A stretch of DNA of 64,000 bases from Holtiella tumoricola (GCF_027857615.1 NZ_JAQIFT010000010.1:62001-126000), one strand, 5' to 3'; counted from the stretch's first letter, positions 26,986-36,252 are shown. The notes: a model not told the origin generated them from the letters alone. Translations and numbers: made by a program.

Positions 26986-28857
26986 TTACCAACACATTTT
27001 GTTAGCTGTCATACTTTTTTGTGCCTCATTATACTGCATCATTTCCCCCGCACCTTCTTGTCTATAAGGTGTTTTAGGCAATCTCACTTCTTCTAATTCT
27101 ACAATATGGTCTAATTGACCTTCTATATAGCTATTCACGATACGCTTTGTTGTACGAAGCCTTTGAAGCATCCCACCTATTCTTAAATCTAATACTTCAT
27201 AACCAATACTTTTATTCGTCATTTGCCATTCATTAAAACGCTTTTCTCCAAATACTTCTAAGACATCAATTAATGGCTCAACTTGTCTACTAATAATTTC
27301 TTTTAATTTTATCTTATCCTGTACTTGATAAGCATCTAATAGATTTACACCTAAATTCCACTTTAATTTTAATACCTTGGCAAATGCAGCATACATTTCG
27401 TCTACTTTTTTATAAAGTATATTGGATTCATTATCAGCTTCTTTCTCAAAATAATTTTGTAGCTCTTGGTAATATGAAGTTAAATCTTCTTGGATAGCTC
27501 TTGTATGATAGACAAACATGCTGCAAAGTGGGTCTTCGTAAAACATATATTTACTTGGATTTACTGTAGCAGATGGGTCACTGACCTCTGGTAAAATATC
27601 AAAGGCTTCTTGTTTCATAAAGTTTTCATAGCTTAATCCACTACAAAATGCTAATCTTTTCTTAAAGTCTTCTAAATCTACCGTCTCTTGATAACCATGT
27701 TCTGCAAAAAGCACTGTTCCAAATAAGCAAGTGCTAAGAGGTGCCTCACTTCCCTCATCTCCCCATGCTGTAGCTAAAACTTCTTTTACACCTGCTTTTT
27801 TACAAGCCATCAGTGCAGCATTAGTGGATACATAGGTTTTAGTATGATGCGGTGCATACCCAATCCAACGCCATGCCCCTCCAGCAAACATTACCTTTCT
27901 ATCTAATTCTGTTCTCCTATTAAGATTATATGTATAATGCGCTTCACTATTGTTGTAGTAATCCCAATACATTAGATCTACTTCTTTAGGGATATTTCCT
28001 GCGTCATCTAATGATCCATGATTAAAGAACATATCATCCCAAATCATAGGCTGTAGCCCATAACGATTACAAATCTTTAATATATCCTCAAGATGCTTAT
28101 TCATGATGGTAGACTTACTTTCAAGTCCATGTTTATCTGCATATCTTCCTCTCCCTAGATTAAAAGCTTCATCCATTCCTATATGTATACGTTTACTTGT
28201 AAAGGTATCTGAAAGTTGTCTAAGCATGTTATCTAAAAATCTTTTAACCTCTTCATTACCTACGCATAAAATATTATCTATATCTAGATACTTATTTTTA
28301 GGCTCATCCCATGCTAAGAAATGTTCTAAATGAGCTAATGTTTGAATACATGGAATAAGTTCTATACCAAACTTGAGAGCATACTGATCAAGTTCTTGTA
28401 ACTCTTCTTTTGTATAACGTCCTCTCATATAACCAAAATACTGCTCACCTTCTAGCTCATATACATCTTCCATGTAAAGCATCATGACACTATGCCCCAT
28501 AATAGCAAGACGCTCAATTAGTTCTTTTCCATACGCTATATTGAGAACACCATTTCTTGAACAGTCTACCATCAAACCATTAAAATTAAAATATTGCTTC
28601 TCTTCTATTTCAAACTCTTGAACGCCTTCTTGTAGCTTTTGAATAACATACCCTATTGCCCTAAATAAAGTATTTATATTCTTATATTCTATAACAGCAT
28701 TTTCTCCTGTCACTTTTACTTTCAATCCATCTATAGAAGTTTCTAGGCACTTTAAAATTCTTCCTGTTTCTATTATTTCAAATTCAAATCGTCTTCCTAG
28801 TAAACTAAGAGGTTCATTTAAACTTTCCTCTAAACCAACTACATTTAATTGAATCAT
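26986..28857 (-). CDS. GH20 family beta-N-acetylhexosaminidase
   Basis: 623-residue glycoside hydrolase with no signal peptide, so it should act on imported oligosaccharides such as chitobiose or mucin/peptidoglycan fragments. A small N-terminal domain (1-105) precedes the TIM barrel. Barrel landmarks: FNGLMVDCSRNGVL, MLYMEDVYELEGE, IPCIQTLAHLEHFL and the catalytic Asp-Glu pair in HIGMDEAFNLGRGRY (about 229-230), followed by QPMIWDDMFF and the Trp-rich FAGGAWRWIGYAP that lines the sugar site. The C-terminal 200 residues are helical, as in the long cytoplasmic GH20 subgroup. AAGGAG lies 8 bases before the ATG. It stands alone. Confidence 0.9.
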   Translation of the reverse strand: MIQLNVVGLEESLNEPLSLLGRRFEFEIIETGRILKCLETSIDGLKVKVTGENAVIEYKNINTLFRAIGYVIQKLQEGVQEFEIEEKQYFNFNGLMVDCSRNGVLNIAYGKELIERLAIMGHSVMMLYMEDVYELEGEQYFGYMRGRYTKEELQELDQYALKFGIELIPCIQTLAHLEHFLAWDEPKNKYLDIDNILCVGNEEVKRFLDNMLRQLSDTFTSKRIHIGMDEAFNLGRGRYADKHGLESKSTIMNKHLEDILKICNRYGLQPMIWDDMFFNHGSLDDAGNIPKEVDLMYWDYYNNSEAHYTYNLNRRTELDRKVMFAGGAWRWIGYAPHHTKTYVSTNAALMACKKAGVKEVLATAWGDEGSEAPLSTCLFGTVLFAEHGYQETVDLEDFKKRLAFCSGLSYENFMKQEAFDILPEVSDPSATVNPSKYMFYEDPLCSMFVYHTRAIQEDLTSYYQELQNYFEKEADNESNILYKKVDEMYAAFAKVLKLKWNLGVNLLDAYQVQDKIKLKEIISRQVEPLIDVLEVFGEKRFNEWQMTNKSIGYEVLDLRIGGMLQRLRTTKRIVNSYIEGQLDHIVELEEVRLPKTPYRQEGAGEMMQYNEAQKSMTANKMCW

Positions 28858-29115
28858 CGTAAATTCTCCTTCTCTCTAAGTATTCTTTATATACGATTGA
28901 TAAAATTAAATTTTACTATATTTTTACTATTTTTTCACTATATTTTATTAATAAATTCATCTATCTCAAATAAAGCAACTTAGGTCTTTGATAAAATATA
29001 TCATTCTACCTATAGTTGAAAATTTCTCAATAAATAAGTTATTCATATCTCAAAAGTAACTGCTATACTTTAATAAGAACCAGCGCTGATTACTTTATAA
29101 TGAGGAGCAATACTT

Positions 29116-29934
29116 ATGAATATTAAACTAGGTGAAAAAATTAAATATTTACGTAAGAAGAAAAATATTTCTCAAGAGATACTTGCAAATTATCTTGGTA
29201 TTTCATTTCAAGCAGTCTCTAAATGGGAAAATGGCGCCACTATGCCTGATGTATGTTTAATCCCTGCACTCGCTTCATTCTTTGGTGTATCAACAGATGA
29301 ACTCTTTGATTTTAATCTCTATGAAATCGAGAACAATGTTAATGACATTGTTATAAAATCAAGTGAATATTATTATTGCGATGCTGAAATGTGTGAAAAA
29401 ATATTACGTGAAGGATTAAAGAAATATCCTGGTAATGACATCCTACTTAATTGCATCATTGGGGTTATACCTATACCAGAAAGAAGCTCAGAAGTTATAG
29501 ACATGTGTCAGATATTAATTGAATGTACAAAACATGATGATATTAAATATGATGCATACCGTATTCTGGCAGAAGCATATAAATCTATAGGAGAATACAG
29601 TCTTGCTAAAGCAACAATAAATAAGATTCCTGAGCTTTATTTTACTAAGTTAGAAGTTGCTGCTCTATTGCTTGATGGAGAGGATATGTATGAAGCAGCT
29701 CATAAACAAAAAAACCTATCTGCAGATTCTCTTATAGAAATGCTTATAAAACTTGCTGATTTCTATAACCAAGCAGGTGAAAAAGAAAAATCAAAAACAC
29801 AATTACTTATTGTTAAAAAAGTAATCGATGCTTTTAAAGATGATTTCACTGCCGAATTTTTTAAAAGTACTATCTACGAAACTAGAAAAGACTTCCTAAA
29901 AGATATTGAAACAAAGATAGACTTATTGAATTAA
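29116..29934 (+). CDS. XRE family transcriptional regulator with helical C-terminal domain
   Basis: Residues 5-60 are a Cro/C1 helix-turn-helix (KIKYLRKKKNISQEILANYLGISFQAVSKWENG), followed by the common DELFDF linker. The remaining 200 residues are repeated helical pairs (for example ILREGLKKYPGNDILLNCIIGV, DAYRILAEAYKSIGEYSLAKATINKI) that look like TPR-type repeats, often used for ligand or peptide binding. GAGGAGC precedes the ATG. It is a single gene between a convergent NUDIX gene and a divergent GH20 gene (257-base spacer with nothing else recognisable). Targets are unknown. Confidence 0.85.
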   Translation: MNIKLGEKIKYLRKKKNISQEILANYLGISFQAVSKWENGATMPDVCLIPALASFFGVSTDELFDFNLYEIENNVNDIVIKSSEYYYCDAEMCEKILREGLKKYPGNDILLNCIIGVIPIPERSSEVIDMCQILIECTKHDDIKYDAYRILAEAYKSIGEYSLAKATINKIPELYFTKLEVAALLLDGEDMYEAAHKQKNLSADSLIEMLIKLADFYNQAGEKEKSKTQLLIVKKVIDAFKDDFTAEFFKSTIYETRKDFLKDIETKIDLLN

Positions 29935-29942
29935 CCTTGGGT

Positions 29943-29979
29943 AAAAGGAGCAACTTCATTTTAAATGAAATTGTTCCTT
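29943..29979. terminator. terminator between XRE regulator and NUDIX gene
   Basis: Hairpin of GGAGCAACTTCATT with AATGAAATTGTTCC, with a 2-base loop and one bulge, flanked by AAAA and CTTC; serves the convergent pair. The T-run is better on the minus strand. Confidence 0.7.
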
Positions 29980-30014
29980 CTACGATTAACTATTAGTTTA
30001 GATATGTATAGATG

Positions 30015-30479
30015 TTACTTCTTTTTGCATCTGCATAGTTCAATAGCTTCTTGTGCCATATAGTAAACATCCTTTAATAAGTGATCTTTAATTTCTTTTA
30101 ATTCTTTTTCCGAATACCACCTTAAATTAAGAGATTCATCCTCTTGTGGTCTTAACTCATCAGTCATACTTGTAGCATAAAATACAAAGTCTATATGTTC
30201 ATGTCCCTTCTCAATCTCACCCCATATGGTGTGTATAGGATTAATCAATACCTTTTCTCTCTCATTATCTATATTTTTATCCTTTAAGCTATCTATGTCA
30301 TATAATTCTATTTCAATTCCGGTCTCCTCTAAAGCCTCTCTTTTAGCAGTTTCCTCAGGTAATTCGTTTAACTCTATATGACCTCCAACAGGTAATAATA
30401 TTTGGGCTTTTTTGTGCTTATGAAGTAAAACTCTATTATTATTTACAACATAAATAGATACTGTAAAGTGTCTATTCAT
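30015..30479 (-). CDS. NUDIX hydrolase
   Basis: 154-residue cytoplasmic NUDIX-fold hydrolase. The NUDIX box is complete: GGHIELNELPEETAKREALEETGI (about 32-55), with the REAxEE core that binds magnesium. The family cleaves nucleoside diphosphates linked to another group; the substrate cannot be read from the sequence. The HKHKKAQILLPVGGHIE entry and the DFVFYA strand fit the MutT-like subgroup. The gene is alone, convergent with the XRE regulator. Confidence 0.9.
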   Translation of the reverse strand: MNRHFTVSIYVVNNNRVLLHKHKKAQILLPVGGHIELNELPEETAKREALEETGIEIELYDIDSLKDKNIDNEREKVLINPIHTIWGEIEKGHEHIDFVFYATSMTDELRPQEDESLNLRWYSEKELKEIKDHLLKDVYYMAQEAIELCRCKKK

Positions 30480-30630
30480 ACTTTCATATTCCCCTCTCTC
30501 AACCTATAAAATTTCTCACCAAATAAAAATATTATAAACTAATATAATCCTTTTATCATTATTTCATTAATTTCAGGAACTTTTTTATAAGAATATGCGT
30601 CTAAATTATCATATATAGGGAGGTCTAGAG

Positions 30631-31077
30631 ATGAAAAAACTATTATTAATTGTAATATGTATAATCACCTTGTCTCTTCTTGGCTGTAGCAAAAATACCC
30701 ATCCCCCTCTTCCTACACTTCAACTCACATATAACGATCAGCAAATTCCAATTACTCAAGGTGGTTATCATTGGACTTATCAAACTGGCTTATTGACAAG
30801 TGAGAGCGTTGTTGCTGATGCTGCTAGCCCTAGCCAAATTGCCCTTAAAATGGGTGGAACTATGATCACTCCATCAGCTAATATCTCTTTAAATTTTTCA
30901 ACTATACCAACTGATGTAAAGATTTACTCTTGGGTTGCTGAGTCTTCTACCCTTTATTCCACATCTACTGATAGTTTTGGCCTACCTTCTGAAGAGGGTA
31001 CATATATCTTCGAGATTATCGGTACTTGGCCTGAAGGCTCTGTCTCTTATACCACTAAACTTATTGTAAAGCCATAA
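30631..31077 (+). CDS. hypothetical lipoprotein
   Basis: No family recognised. The N-terminus is a lipoprotein signal: KKLLLIVICIITLSLLGC with the modified Cys at residue 19 after LLG. The mature 130 residues are Ser/Thr-rich and probably all-beta (LQLTYNDQQIPITQGGYHWTY, EGTYIFEIIGTWPEGSVSYTTKLIV), resembling small Ig-like or protease-inhibitor-like surface domains; the last strand pattern is typical of an Ig sandwich. GGGAGG precedes the ATG. It has its own terminator. Confidence 0.75.
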   Translation: MKKLLLIVICIITLSLLGCSKNTHPPLPTLQLTYNDQQIPITQGGYHWTYQTGLLTSESVVADAASPSQIALKMGGTMITPSANISLNFSTIPTDVKIYSWVAESSTLYSTSTDSFGLPSEEGTYIFEIIGTWPEGSVSYTTKLIVKP

Positions 31078-31080
31078 TAG

Positions 31081-31121
31081 AAGCACCATTAATGTTAGAT
31101 CAACCAACATTAATGGTGCTT
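31081..31121. terminator. bidirectional terminator after the lipoprotein gene
   Basis: Perfect 16-base inverted repeat AAGCACCATTAATGTT / AACATTAATGGTGCTT with a 9-base loop, placed between convergent genes. Confidence 0.9.
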
Positions 31122-31134
31122 CTATTTAATCTTC

Positions 31135-31455
31135 TTACATCATTTTTATATATCGTACAAGCTTTGCTTCAAACTCCCTTAAATCTAAGTTCCGCCCTAC
31201 TCTTAGACTTTCTCTTTCTTGTACAAATAAAATCATAAGAGGGAGAGCATATACTTCAAAACTTGTTGCCACTTCAGGATATTTTTCACCATTAACTTCT
31301 ATTGCCTTTATCTTTGGATATTTAGCAAGAATATTCTCTACTTTCTCCTTAATCACTTCACAAGCACCACAAGCACTTCCTGTAAAGTAGACAACCACTA
31401 AGTCATGTGCTTTAATCTGTTCTTTTACTTCCTCTTGGTTTGTTATAGATTGCAT
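31135..31455 (-). CDS. thioredoxin-like protein (CGAC)
   Basis: 106-residue thioredoxin-fold protein. The redox pair is CGAC (Cys29, Cys32) in VVVYFTGSACGACEVIKEK, rather than the classical WCGPC. The cis-Pro lies in VYALPLMILF (about 81). It is probably a cytoplasmic reductase or bacteriocin-transport-accessory-like thioredoxin; the CGAC form occurs in several clostridial thioredoxin-like proteins. AGGAGGAGAGATGAT precedes the ATG. Single gene. Confidence 0.85.
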   Translation of the reverse strand: MQSITNQEEVKEQIKAHDLVVVYFTGSACGACEVIKEKVENILAKYPKIKAIEVNGEKYPEVATSFEVYALPLMILFVQERESLRVGRNLDLREFEAKLVRYIKMM

Positions 31456-31558
31456 ATCATCTCTCCTCCTACGCCTATTTCTATTTACTTCATCTATCTT
31501 TATTGTTTATTTAAGTACTTTATAAATGTATCTCTTTGTTCATATACTTTATTTTTAC

Positions 31559-31937
31559 TTAGTTCTCTACATAGGTTAAAATATATTGTTTAATAATATC
31601 CCATTTTTTTATTTTATCCTCAAATAATGTATTATATCCAAATTTCTTTATTTCATAATTAAAAATAACCTGCATCTCTATGAAAGCAAATAAATATTTA
31701 CTCGTAAAGTCATAAAATGTTCTATTATATTATTTTTCAAAAATAATATCACCTTTTTGTGCAACCACTATTCCATTTTTGTTCCTATACTGCGAATATA
31801 TTAAAATAGTTATTATACTCATTTCATCAGCAATATGTACAATTAACAACTTATCTTTTTATAAATATCTTACAATCCTCTATTCTTCCATCAAAAAATG
31901 TGACGGATTCTATCTTCTCATTTGTATATATAGGTTA
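31559..31937 (-). pseudogene. possible decayed coding remnant
   Basis: On the minus strand three nearly adjoining open stretches read like protein rather than random AT-rich sequence: first PIYTNEKIESVTFFDGRIED and onward to a stop near 31860, then a stretch ending NGIVVAQKGDIIFEK at a TAA, then in the same frame, after that stop, about 55 codons ending with a TAA at 31559. Joined, they would need one frameshift and one stop repair. There is no start codon with a binding site, and I recognise no family. It may equally be chance in 25% GC DNA. Confidence 0.2.
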
Positions 31938-32013
31938 GAGGTTAAAACAATGCTAACTCTTCTTTCTAAAGTATGACCTTTTTACCTCTTAAAAGTTTTT
32001 ATATAATGCAAAG

Positions 32014-32497
32014 ATGGGCTACTAAGAACTCATCCTAGGCTGTTCTTTATAGCATTTCTTTATCTAAGAAAAGTTTTATATTTCTAGGTCCCCCTCTTAC
32101 CTAAAATGTATATTATTTTTCTTAGGATTGAATTTCTGTTAGCTGTGGCAAACTTCAGAAATTCATTGCATTATCCATATGCCTCACTCTTTTTTAGCTA
32201 AACTTAAGCTTCTTTTAGAATTTCAAGTTCTTGTAGTCTATGTTTCTAATGTGCACAATCTTAAAAGTTATTTAACTAGCAACTTATCGTGATCTATGCC
32301 TTGCATCCTTTCACTAATAGACGCTTACTTAAGTCACTTACAAGACCATCCACTTATAAGTCATAGTTTACAAAAGCCTCATTCACTTTGAAGTTAAACC
32401 TAGCTTATTTCGTGAGCACTTTGCCACACAACAATAAAGCTAACCTAAACCTGTCCATTTGATAAAAGGGGGAGACAGTCTTGGGTTAGCTTTTTGT
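32014..32497 (+). ncRNA. second candidate structured noncoding RNA, about 480 nt
   Basis: Gene-free stretch with a plausible transcript layout: TATAAT at 32002-32007, then the first helix at 32018 and an intrinsic terminator at 32436-32495. Helices: 32018-32029 with 32042-32053; 32064-32072 with 32117-32125 (extended by G-U pairs only on the plus strand); 32086-32089 with 32099-32102; 32130-32138 with 32156-32164 (9 perfect). The loop of the last one, 32138-32152, is complementary to 32420-32444 (TGTGGCAAA with TTTGCCACA, then GTTAGC with GCTAAC), which would form a pseudoknot and compete with the terminator stem. The 32170-32400 part shows no clear helices. The minus strand is more purine-rich, so direction is not certain. 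No known family recognised; no -35 box seen. Confidence 0.35.
32436..32495 (+). terminator. intrinsic terminator at the end of the 32.0-32.5 kb region
   Basis: AAAGCTAACC (32436-32445) pairs with GGTTAGCTTT (32484-32493) and CTGTC (32451-32455) with GACAG (32474-32478); TTTTTG follows on the plus strand. It may also serve the minus-strand gene that ends at 32526. Confidence 0.65.
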
Positions 32498-32525
32498 TGT
32501 TTATTCTTATAAGCTCAATTTAAAT

Positions 32526-33017
32526 CTATTTATTGCCTCTTTTGCTTCCACCCTGGCCCTTGCTTTTGCCTGGTGCTTGTCTTTTATCAAAGCCACTACG
32601 CCCTCTTCTAATATCTGATTCTTTCTTGCTTGGCGCTGCTTGGAAGGCTTTACTTACATTTTTAGCGTGCATTTCTGGCTTATCTGCTAACTTCTTTTTG
32701 AGACTTGTAATATGTTTAGTTGCCATATTAATAGTCCATTGTCTATCAATCATACGAACTTCAATACCTGTCTCATTGAAAAGTTCTTCATAGAGTTCAT
32801 TACAACGTTGTACATTGTTTGCAACTTGTTGACCTTCTTCTTGTTGGCTTCTACGTTTTTTCTTTAAACACTCTCTTGCTTCTTGTTCATTTAAAAAGAT
32901 GCAATTGTTAGGTACACGTTGCTCTTTTGCTCCTGCACCCACCATACATACTGACATTCTCTCATCTTTTCTTTTTACTTCACATTGAAGTACTTTATCT
33001 CCTAATACGCAATACAT
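32526..33017 (-). CDS. hypothetical protein with basic C-terminal tail
   Basis: Family not recognised. 163 residues: an N-terminal part of about 50 residues that looks like a small beta domain (MYCVLGDKVLQCEVKRKD... CMVGAGAKEQRVPNNCIFLNEQEA), a helical, charged middle (ECLKKKRRSQQEEG to KHITSLKKKLADKPEM) and a disordered basic tail rich in Lys, Arg, Gly and Ser (RRGRSGFDKRQAPGKSKGQG). The tail suggests binding to nucleic acid or ribosome. The ATG follows a modest binding site. It stands directly beside the candidate RNA at 32.0-32.5 kb. Confidence 0.65.
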   Translation of the reverse strand: MYCVLGDKVLQCEVKRKDERMSVCMVGAGAKEQRVPNNCIFLNEQEARECLKKKRRSQQEEGQQVANNVQRCNELYEELFNETGIEVRMIDRQWTINMATKHITSLKKKLADKPEMHAKNVSKAFQAAPSKKESDIRRGRSGFDKRQAPGKSKGQGGSKRGNK

Positions 33018-33171
33018 CTGTCATTCCTCATTTTATCTATAGATTTTTCTATAGTATACCATATTCTTCTAGTTTTTATCACACCTAAAGTCCTAGTTAT
33101 TACTTAGCTTGTTTCATTCATCATGACTCGTTATAATATTTGATTTAATCTCCCCCCTACTGATGTTCTGC

Positions 33172-34548
33172 CTATACTAGTGGAATGATTATAATCACTT
33201 TTGCTCCCGATCTATCTTCTCTATTCATAAGTTTTAAACTTCCACCATGCAATACTATAATCTGACGTGCAATATGAAGTCCCATTCCGTAGTGCCCTTT
33301 ACGCGACCTACTTTCTTCTCCCATATAAAATTCCTTGCAAGCGTTTTGCAAATCTTGCTCACTAAAACCTTTTCCCTCATCTTGGATGATTATACTTAAT
33401 TGTCTATATGCATGCTCTCCTATTGCATCAACTTCCATTGTTACCCTTGTCATTTCTTTTGTATGATCGATTCCATTGCTAATAATATTCATTACAGCTC
33501 TGTTCAAAAGTTCTTTATCAATATTTATCTTATATTCTTCAGTTCTATCTGCCACTTCAAATTGAACTTGTCTAACCTCAGCAAGTTGTCCACCTTGCTG
33601 GCTTACCTCTTCCATAAATGTCTTAAGGCTCACCCTTTTTCTATTTAATGTGCCTATTTCATCCGAATGAGAAATATCTAATAATAATGTCACATAGTCT
33701 TGGATCTGCTTGCTATTTTTCAAGATATATCCACTATATTCTTTTTGTTCTTCATCTAATGTATCATCTTCAACAAGTAACTCTGCATTTCCTTTTATAA
33801 TTGTAAGAGGTGTTTTAATATCATGTGCAATGGCAGCCATTTGCTCTCTTTTCCTTTTTTCCAAATTCCACTGCACTCTAAGTGCATCGCCTAAAGCTTC
33901 CTTTAGTTGTTCGAGAGACTCACTAATCTCATTAAATTCCTTTATAGAAGTAGGTGCTACCTGAAAGTCTAAATTTTGATTTTTAATTTGTTCTACAGCC
34001 TCTTCTAAAGGGATAAGCGCACGCTTAATTCTTTTAACATAAATACCAGATACAATACTTACTCCTAACACTATACTCCCTACTAATATAAGTATAAATA
34101 AAAGCTCTACATTAGGAAGATACTTTTCTAAAATAGGAGAGCTATAGTGTGCACCTATTCTATATAGTAATACGCACCATTGTTGTTTACCTTCCACTAA
34201 AATATATTGGGTTAGTCCATCTGGTTTATCTCCAGTTTGCACATATAATCTTGCACGCTCTACTTCTGATGCCTTTAGATTTGTTCCTAATAAATTCTCC
34301 TCTATATCAAATAAGGCGTAACGACATCCACCTGGTATATCCGCTAGGCTTATAGTTTCTTTTCCTCCTAATGTGTCACGTACCTTGAATACCTTCTGCT
34401 CCTCATAGTTAGCTGGCAAAATAAACTGTGTCTGTACAAGTATATTCATGACTAAAGATACAATGGCTAAGATTAGCAAACTGGTAGTGCCAATAACAAT
34501 CATGTATTCTATAAAAATACTTTTAAGTGTTCTTTTTCTTATACCCAT
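33172..34548 (-). CDS. sensor histidine kinase (HAMP, HisKA, HATPase)
   Basis: Membrane histidine kinase of 458 residues. First membrane helix about 15-37 (MIVIGTTSLLILAIVSLVMNIL), an extracellular sensor of about 100 residues, second helix about 148-172 (LLFILILVGSIVLGVSIVSGIYV), then HAMP, the phosphoacceptor His in IAHDIKTPLTIIKGNAELL (about 243) and the ATPase boxes NIISNGIDHT (N), IIIQDEGKGF (G1) and YGMGLHIARQIIVLHGG (G2). It overlaps the response regulator gene by 10 bases and is the second gene of the pair. Its stimulus is unknown; cell-envelope stress is common for this layout. Confidence 0.93.
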   Translation of the reverse strand: MGIRKRTLKSIFIEYMIVIGTTSLLILAIVSLVMNILVQTQFILPANYEEQKVFKVRDTLGGKETISLADIPGGCRYALFDIEENLLGTNLKASEVERARLYVQTGDKPDGLTQYILVEGKQQWCVLLYRIGAHYSSPILEKYLPNVELLFILILVGSIVLGVSIVSGIYVKRIKRALIPLEEAVEQIKNQNLDFQVAPTSIKEFNEISESLEQLKEALGDALRVQWNLEKRKREQMAAIAHDIKTPLTIIKGNAELLVEDDTLDEEQKEYSGYILKNSKQIQDYVTLLLDISHSDEIGTLNRKRVSLKTFMEEVSQQGGQLAEVRQVQFEVADRTEEYKINIDKELLNRAVMNIISNGIDHTKEMTRVTMEVDAIGEHAYRQLSIIIQDEGKGFSEQDLQNACKEFYMGEESRSRKGHYGMGLHIARQIIVLHGGSLKLMNREDRSGAKVIIIIPLV

Positions 34549-35198
34549 TTATAACCAATCCCCCAAACTGTTTCAATAGGCACAAGGCCATAAGGTTTCA
34601 GCTTAATACGTATATTTTTGATATGCACTGTAATCGTACTCACATCACTTTCTCCCTCGTACCCATAGACCTTTTCATATATACTTTCTTTTGTAAAAAC
34701 CTGTCCCTTATTATGAGCAAGATATTCACAAATAAGATATTCACTTTTAGTTAAATTAATCTTCTCCCCATTCACTAACACTTCTTTGCCTGAAAGATCA
34801 AAGTCCAGCCCCGATACATGCAAAGTATGTTTTTTCTCCCGTTGCTCTCTCCTTAAATGCGCTTCTACACGCGCTCTTAACTCACCTGTACCAAAAGGTT
34901 TAGTTAAATAGTCATCTGCTCCTATACCTAATCCATACATAATATCATTTTCCATACTCTTTGCCGTTAAGAAAATAATAGGTACATCTACTTGATGACG
35001 TATCTGCTTGCAAAGCTCAAAGCCATCCATTCCTGGCATCATCACATCTAATAATATTAAATCATAAAACCTATAGTCTTTTTCTAATACTTCATATGCT
35101 GAAAAGGCAGTGACAACTTCATGTCCTGCCTTCTTTAATACATTTGCAATTAGTTTTACTAAATCTGCTTCATCATCCACCACCAAAATCCTACTCAT
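34539..35198 (-). CDS. OmpR/PhoB family response regulator
   Basis: 219 residues: receiver domain with VVDDEADLV at the start, the phosphoacceptor in LILLDVMMPGMDG (about Asp52) and KPF (Lys about 101), then a winged helix (about 125-219; LTKSEYLICEYLAHNKGQVFTKESIYEKVYG, TVHIKNIRIKLK, ETVWGIGYKW). This is the standard OmpR/PhoB architecture. GGAAGTG precedes the ATG. It is the first gene of the pair with the kinase. No nearby gene is an obvious target except the TraX-like gene upstream on the same strand. Confidence 0.95.
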   Translation of the reverse strand: MSRILVVDDEADLVKLIANVLKKAGHEVVTAFSAYEVLEKDYRFYDLILLDVMMPGMDGFELCKQIRHQVDVPIIFLTAKSMENDIMYGLGIGADDYLTKPFGTGELRARVEAHLRREQREKKHTLHVSGLDFDLSGKEVLVNGEKINLTKSEYLICEYLAHNKGQVFTKESIYEKVYGYEGESDVSTITVHIKNIRIKLKPYGLVPIETVWGIGYKWV

Positions 35199-35367
35199 TG
35201 CACACTTCCTATCTTTATCCTACTCATTTCTCTTGGAACTCATCTTAACACCTTTAGTCTACACCTTTATACATCCTCATGAAAGCTCCATTTAATCAAT
35301 TATATCTTATTCATTTGATATGTCTTATCCCTATAGAATCCTTTTAAAAATTGAGTTAAGGTTTCTC

Positions 35368-36252
35368 TTATCCTTTGAAAAATATAAAAGATAAAATGTA
35401 AAATACATAAACGTGAACTGGATAAAAGGCATAGAAGAATCCTTTCATACTACGTCCCCTTTGGCCGTTGTATAAACACATGAAAGGAATTGCAAAGATT
35501 CCTATCCACTCATAGTAAGTTGTAAATAAATTGGCTACTGTAAGGTCTATTCCCATTAAAAGAGGCATTCCTATTGTCCATAGTAATGTAAATATCCCAA
35601 ATACACTTATTTGAAGTACTTTACGCTTCTTGAAGCCATAAAGGATTAAACCTGCTATTACATAGAAGATTCCTCCTTCAACAAACATTGGTAAAGGTAA
35701 AACTGTTGTCATCACTAATCCTAATACTGGCATCATACTCATTGGTAATAAATAGGCTAGACAATTTGGTAATATCCCCACTGCTAAAAATGCTATACCC
35801 TGTACTCTTTTCTTCTGTTTCAAACACTCTATTCCTTCTATTAATATTAGAATAAGTGTAAACGTTGCAAAAATATTATTTATCGGATAAAATCCATCTG
35901 GCCTGCTGAGCCCAAAGGTTGCAATACAATAATTAATCGTTCCCATCAAAACAGACATACCATACATACGTCGGATATATTTTTTTCGGCTACGTGTATG
36001 ACTAAATCCTTCTAATACCATATATAAAAAGAGATACCCCGATATCCTCCCAAGTTGGGAAAATAATGTAGGCACTTGCCCTGTATACTCAAAGAAATAA
36101 TGAATATGATCAAATACCATCAATACTAATGCAATAACTTTAAGCTGAAATCCCGTTAAACCATTTTTCCATATTGGTACTACACTCCTATTTACACCCT
36201 CTTGTTGCTTCACTTCACTTACTAAATCTATACATTGACCATTTTTCTCCAT
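35368..36252 (-). CDS. TraX family membrane protein
   Basis: Polytopic membrane protein of the TraX group, related to acyltransferase-type membrane enzymes; F-plasmid TraX acetylates pilin. Eight or so hydrophobic segments. Family-like stretches: NGLTGFQLKVIALVLMVFDHIHYF (His motif in the first helix), GRISGYLFLYMVLEGFSHTRSRKKYIRRM and, at the end, FYAFYPVHVYVFYILSF. Chromosomal clostridial homologues are common and need not relate to conjugation. The start is the ATG at 36252, with AAGGAG 8 bases upstream; a GTG 3 codons earlier overlaps the binding site. Confidence 0.85.
   Translation of the reverse strand: MEKNGQCIDLVSEVKQQEGVNRSVVPIWKNGLTGFQLKVIALVLMVFDHIHYFFEYTGQVPTLFSQLGRISGYLFLYMVLEGFSHTRSRKKYIRRMYGMSVLMGTINYCIATFGLSRPDGFYPINNIFATFTLILILIEGIECLKQKKRVQGIAFLAVGILPNCLAYLLPMSMMPVLGLVMTTVLPLPMFVEGGIFYVIAGLILYGFKKRKVLQISVFGIFTLLWTIGMPLLMGIDLTVANLFTTYYEWIGIFAIPFMCLYNGQRGRSMKGFFYAFYPVHVYVFYILSFIFFKG

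Noticed and set aside
31405..31593. Plus-strand ORF of 62 codons over the thioredoxin-like gene start
   Set aside because: No binding site, composition of hydrophobic low-complexity residues and overlap with a good minus-strand gene.
31779..31976. Plus-strand ORF of 65 codons in the AT-rich gap
   Set aside because: No Shine-Dalgarno sequence and no family resemblance; AT-rich DNA gives such frames by chance.
35368..36252. Sign of a conjugative element from the TraX-like gene
   Set aside because: No other conjugation, relaxase or integrase gene is present, and chromosomal TraX-like proteins are common.
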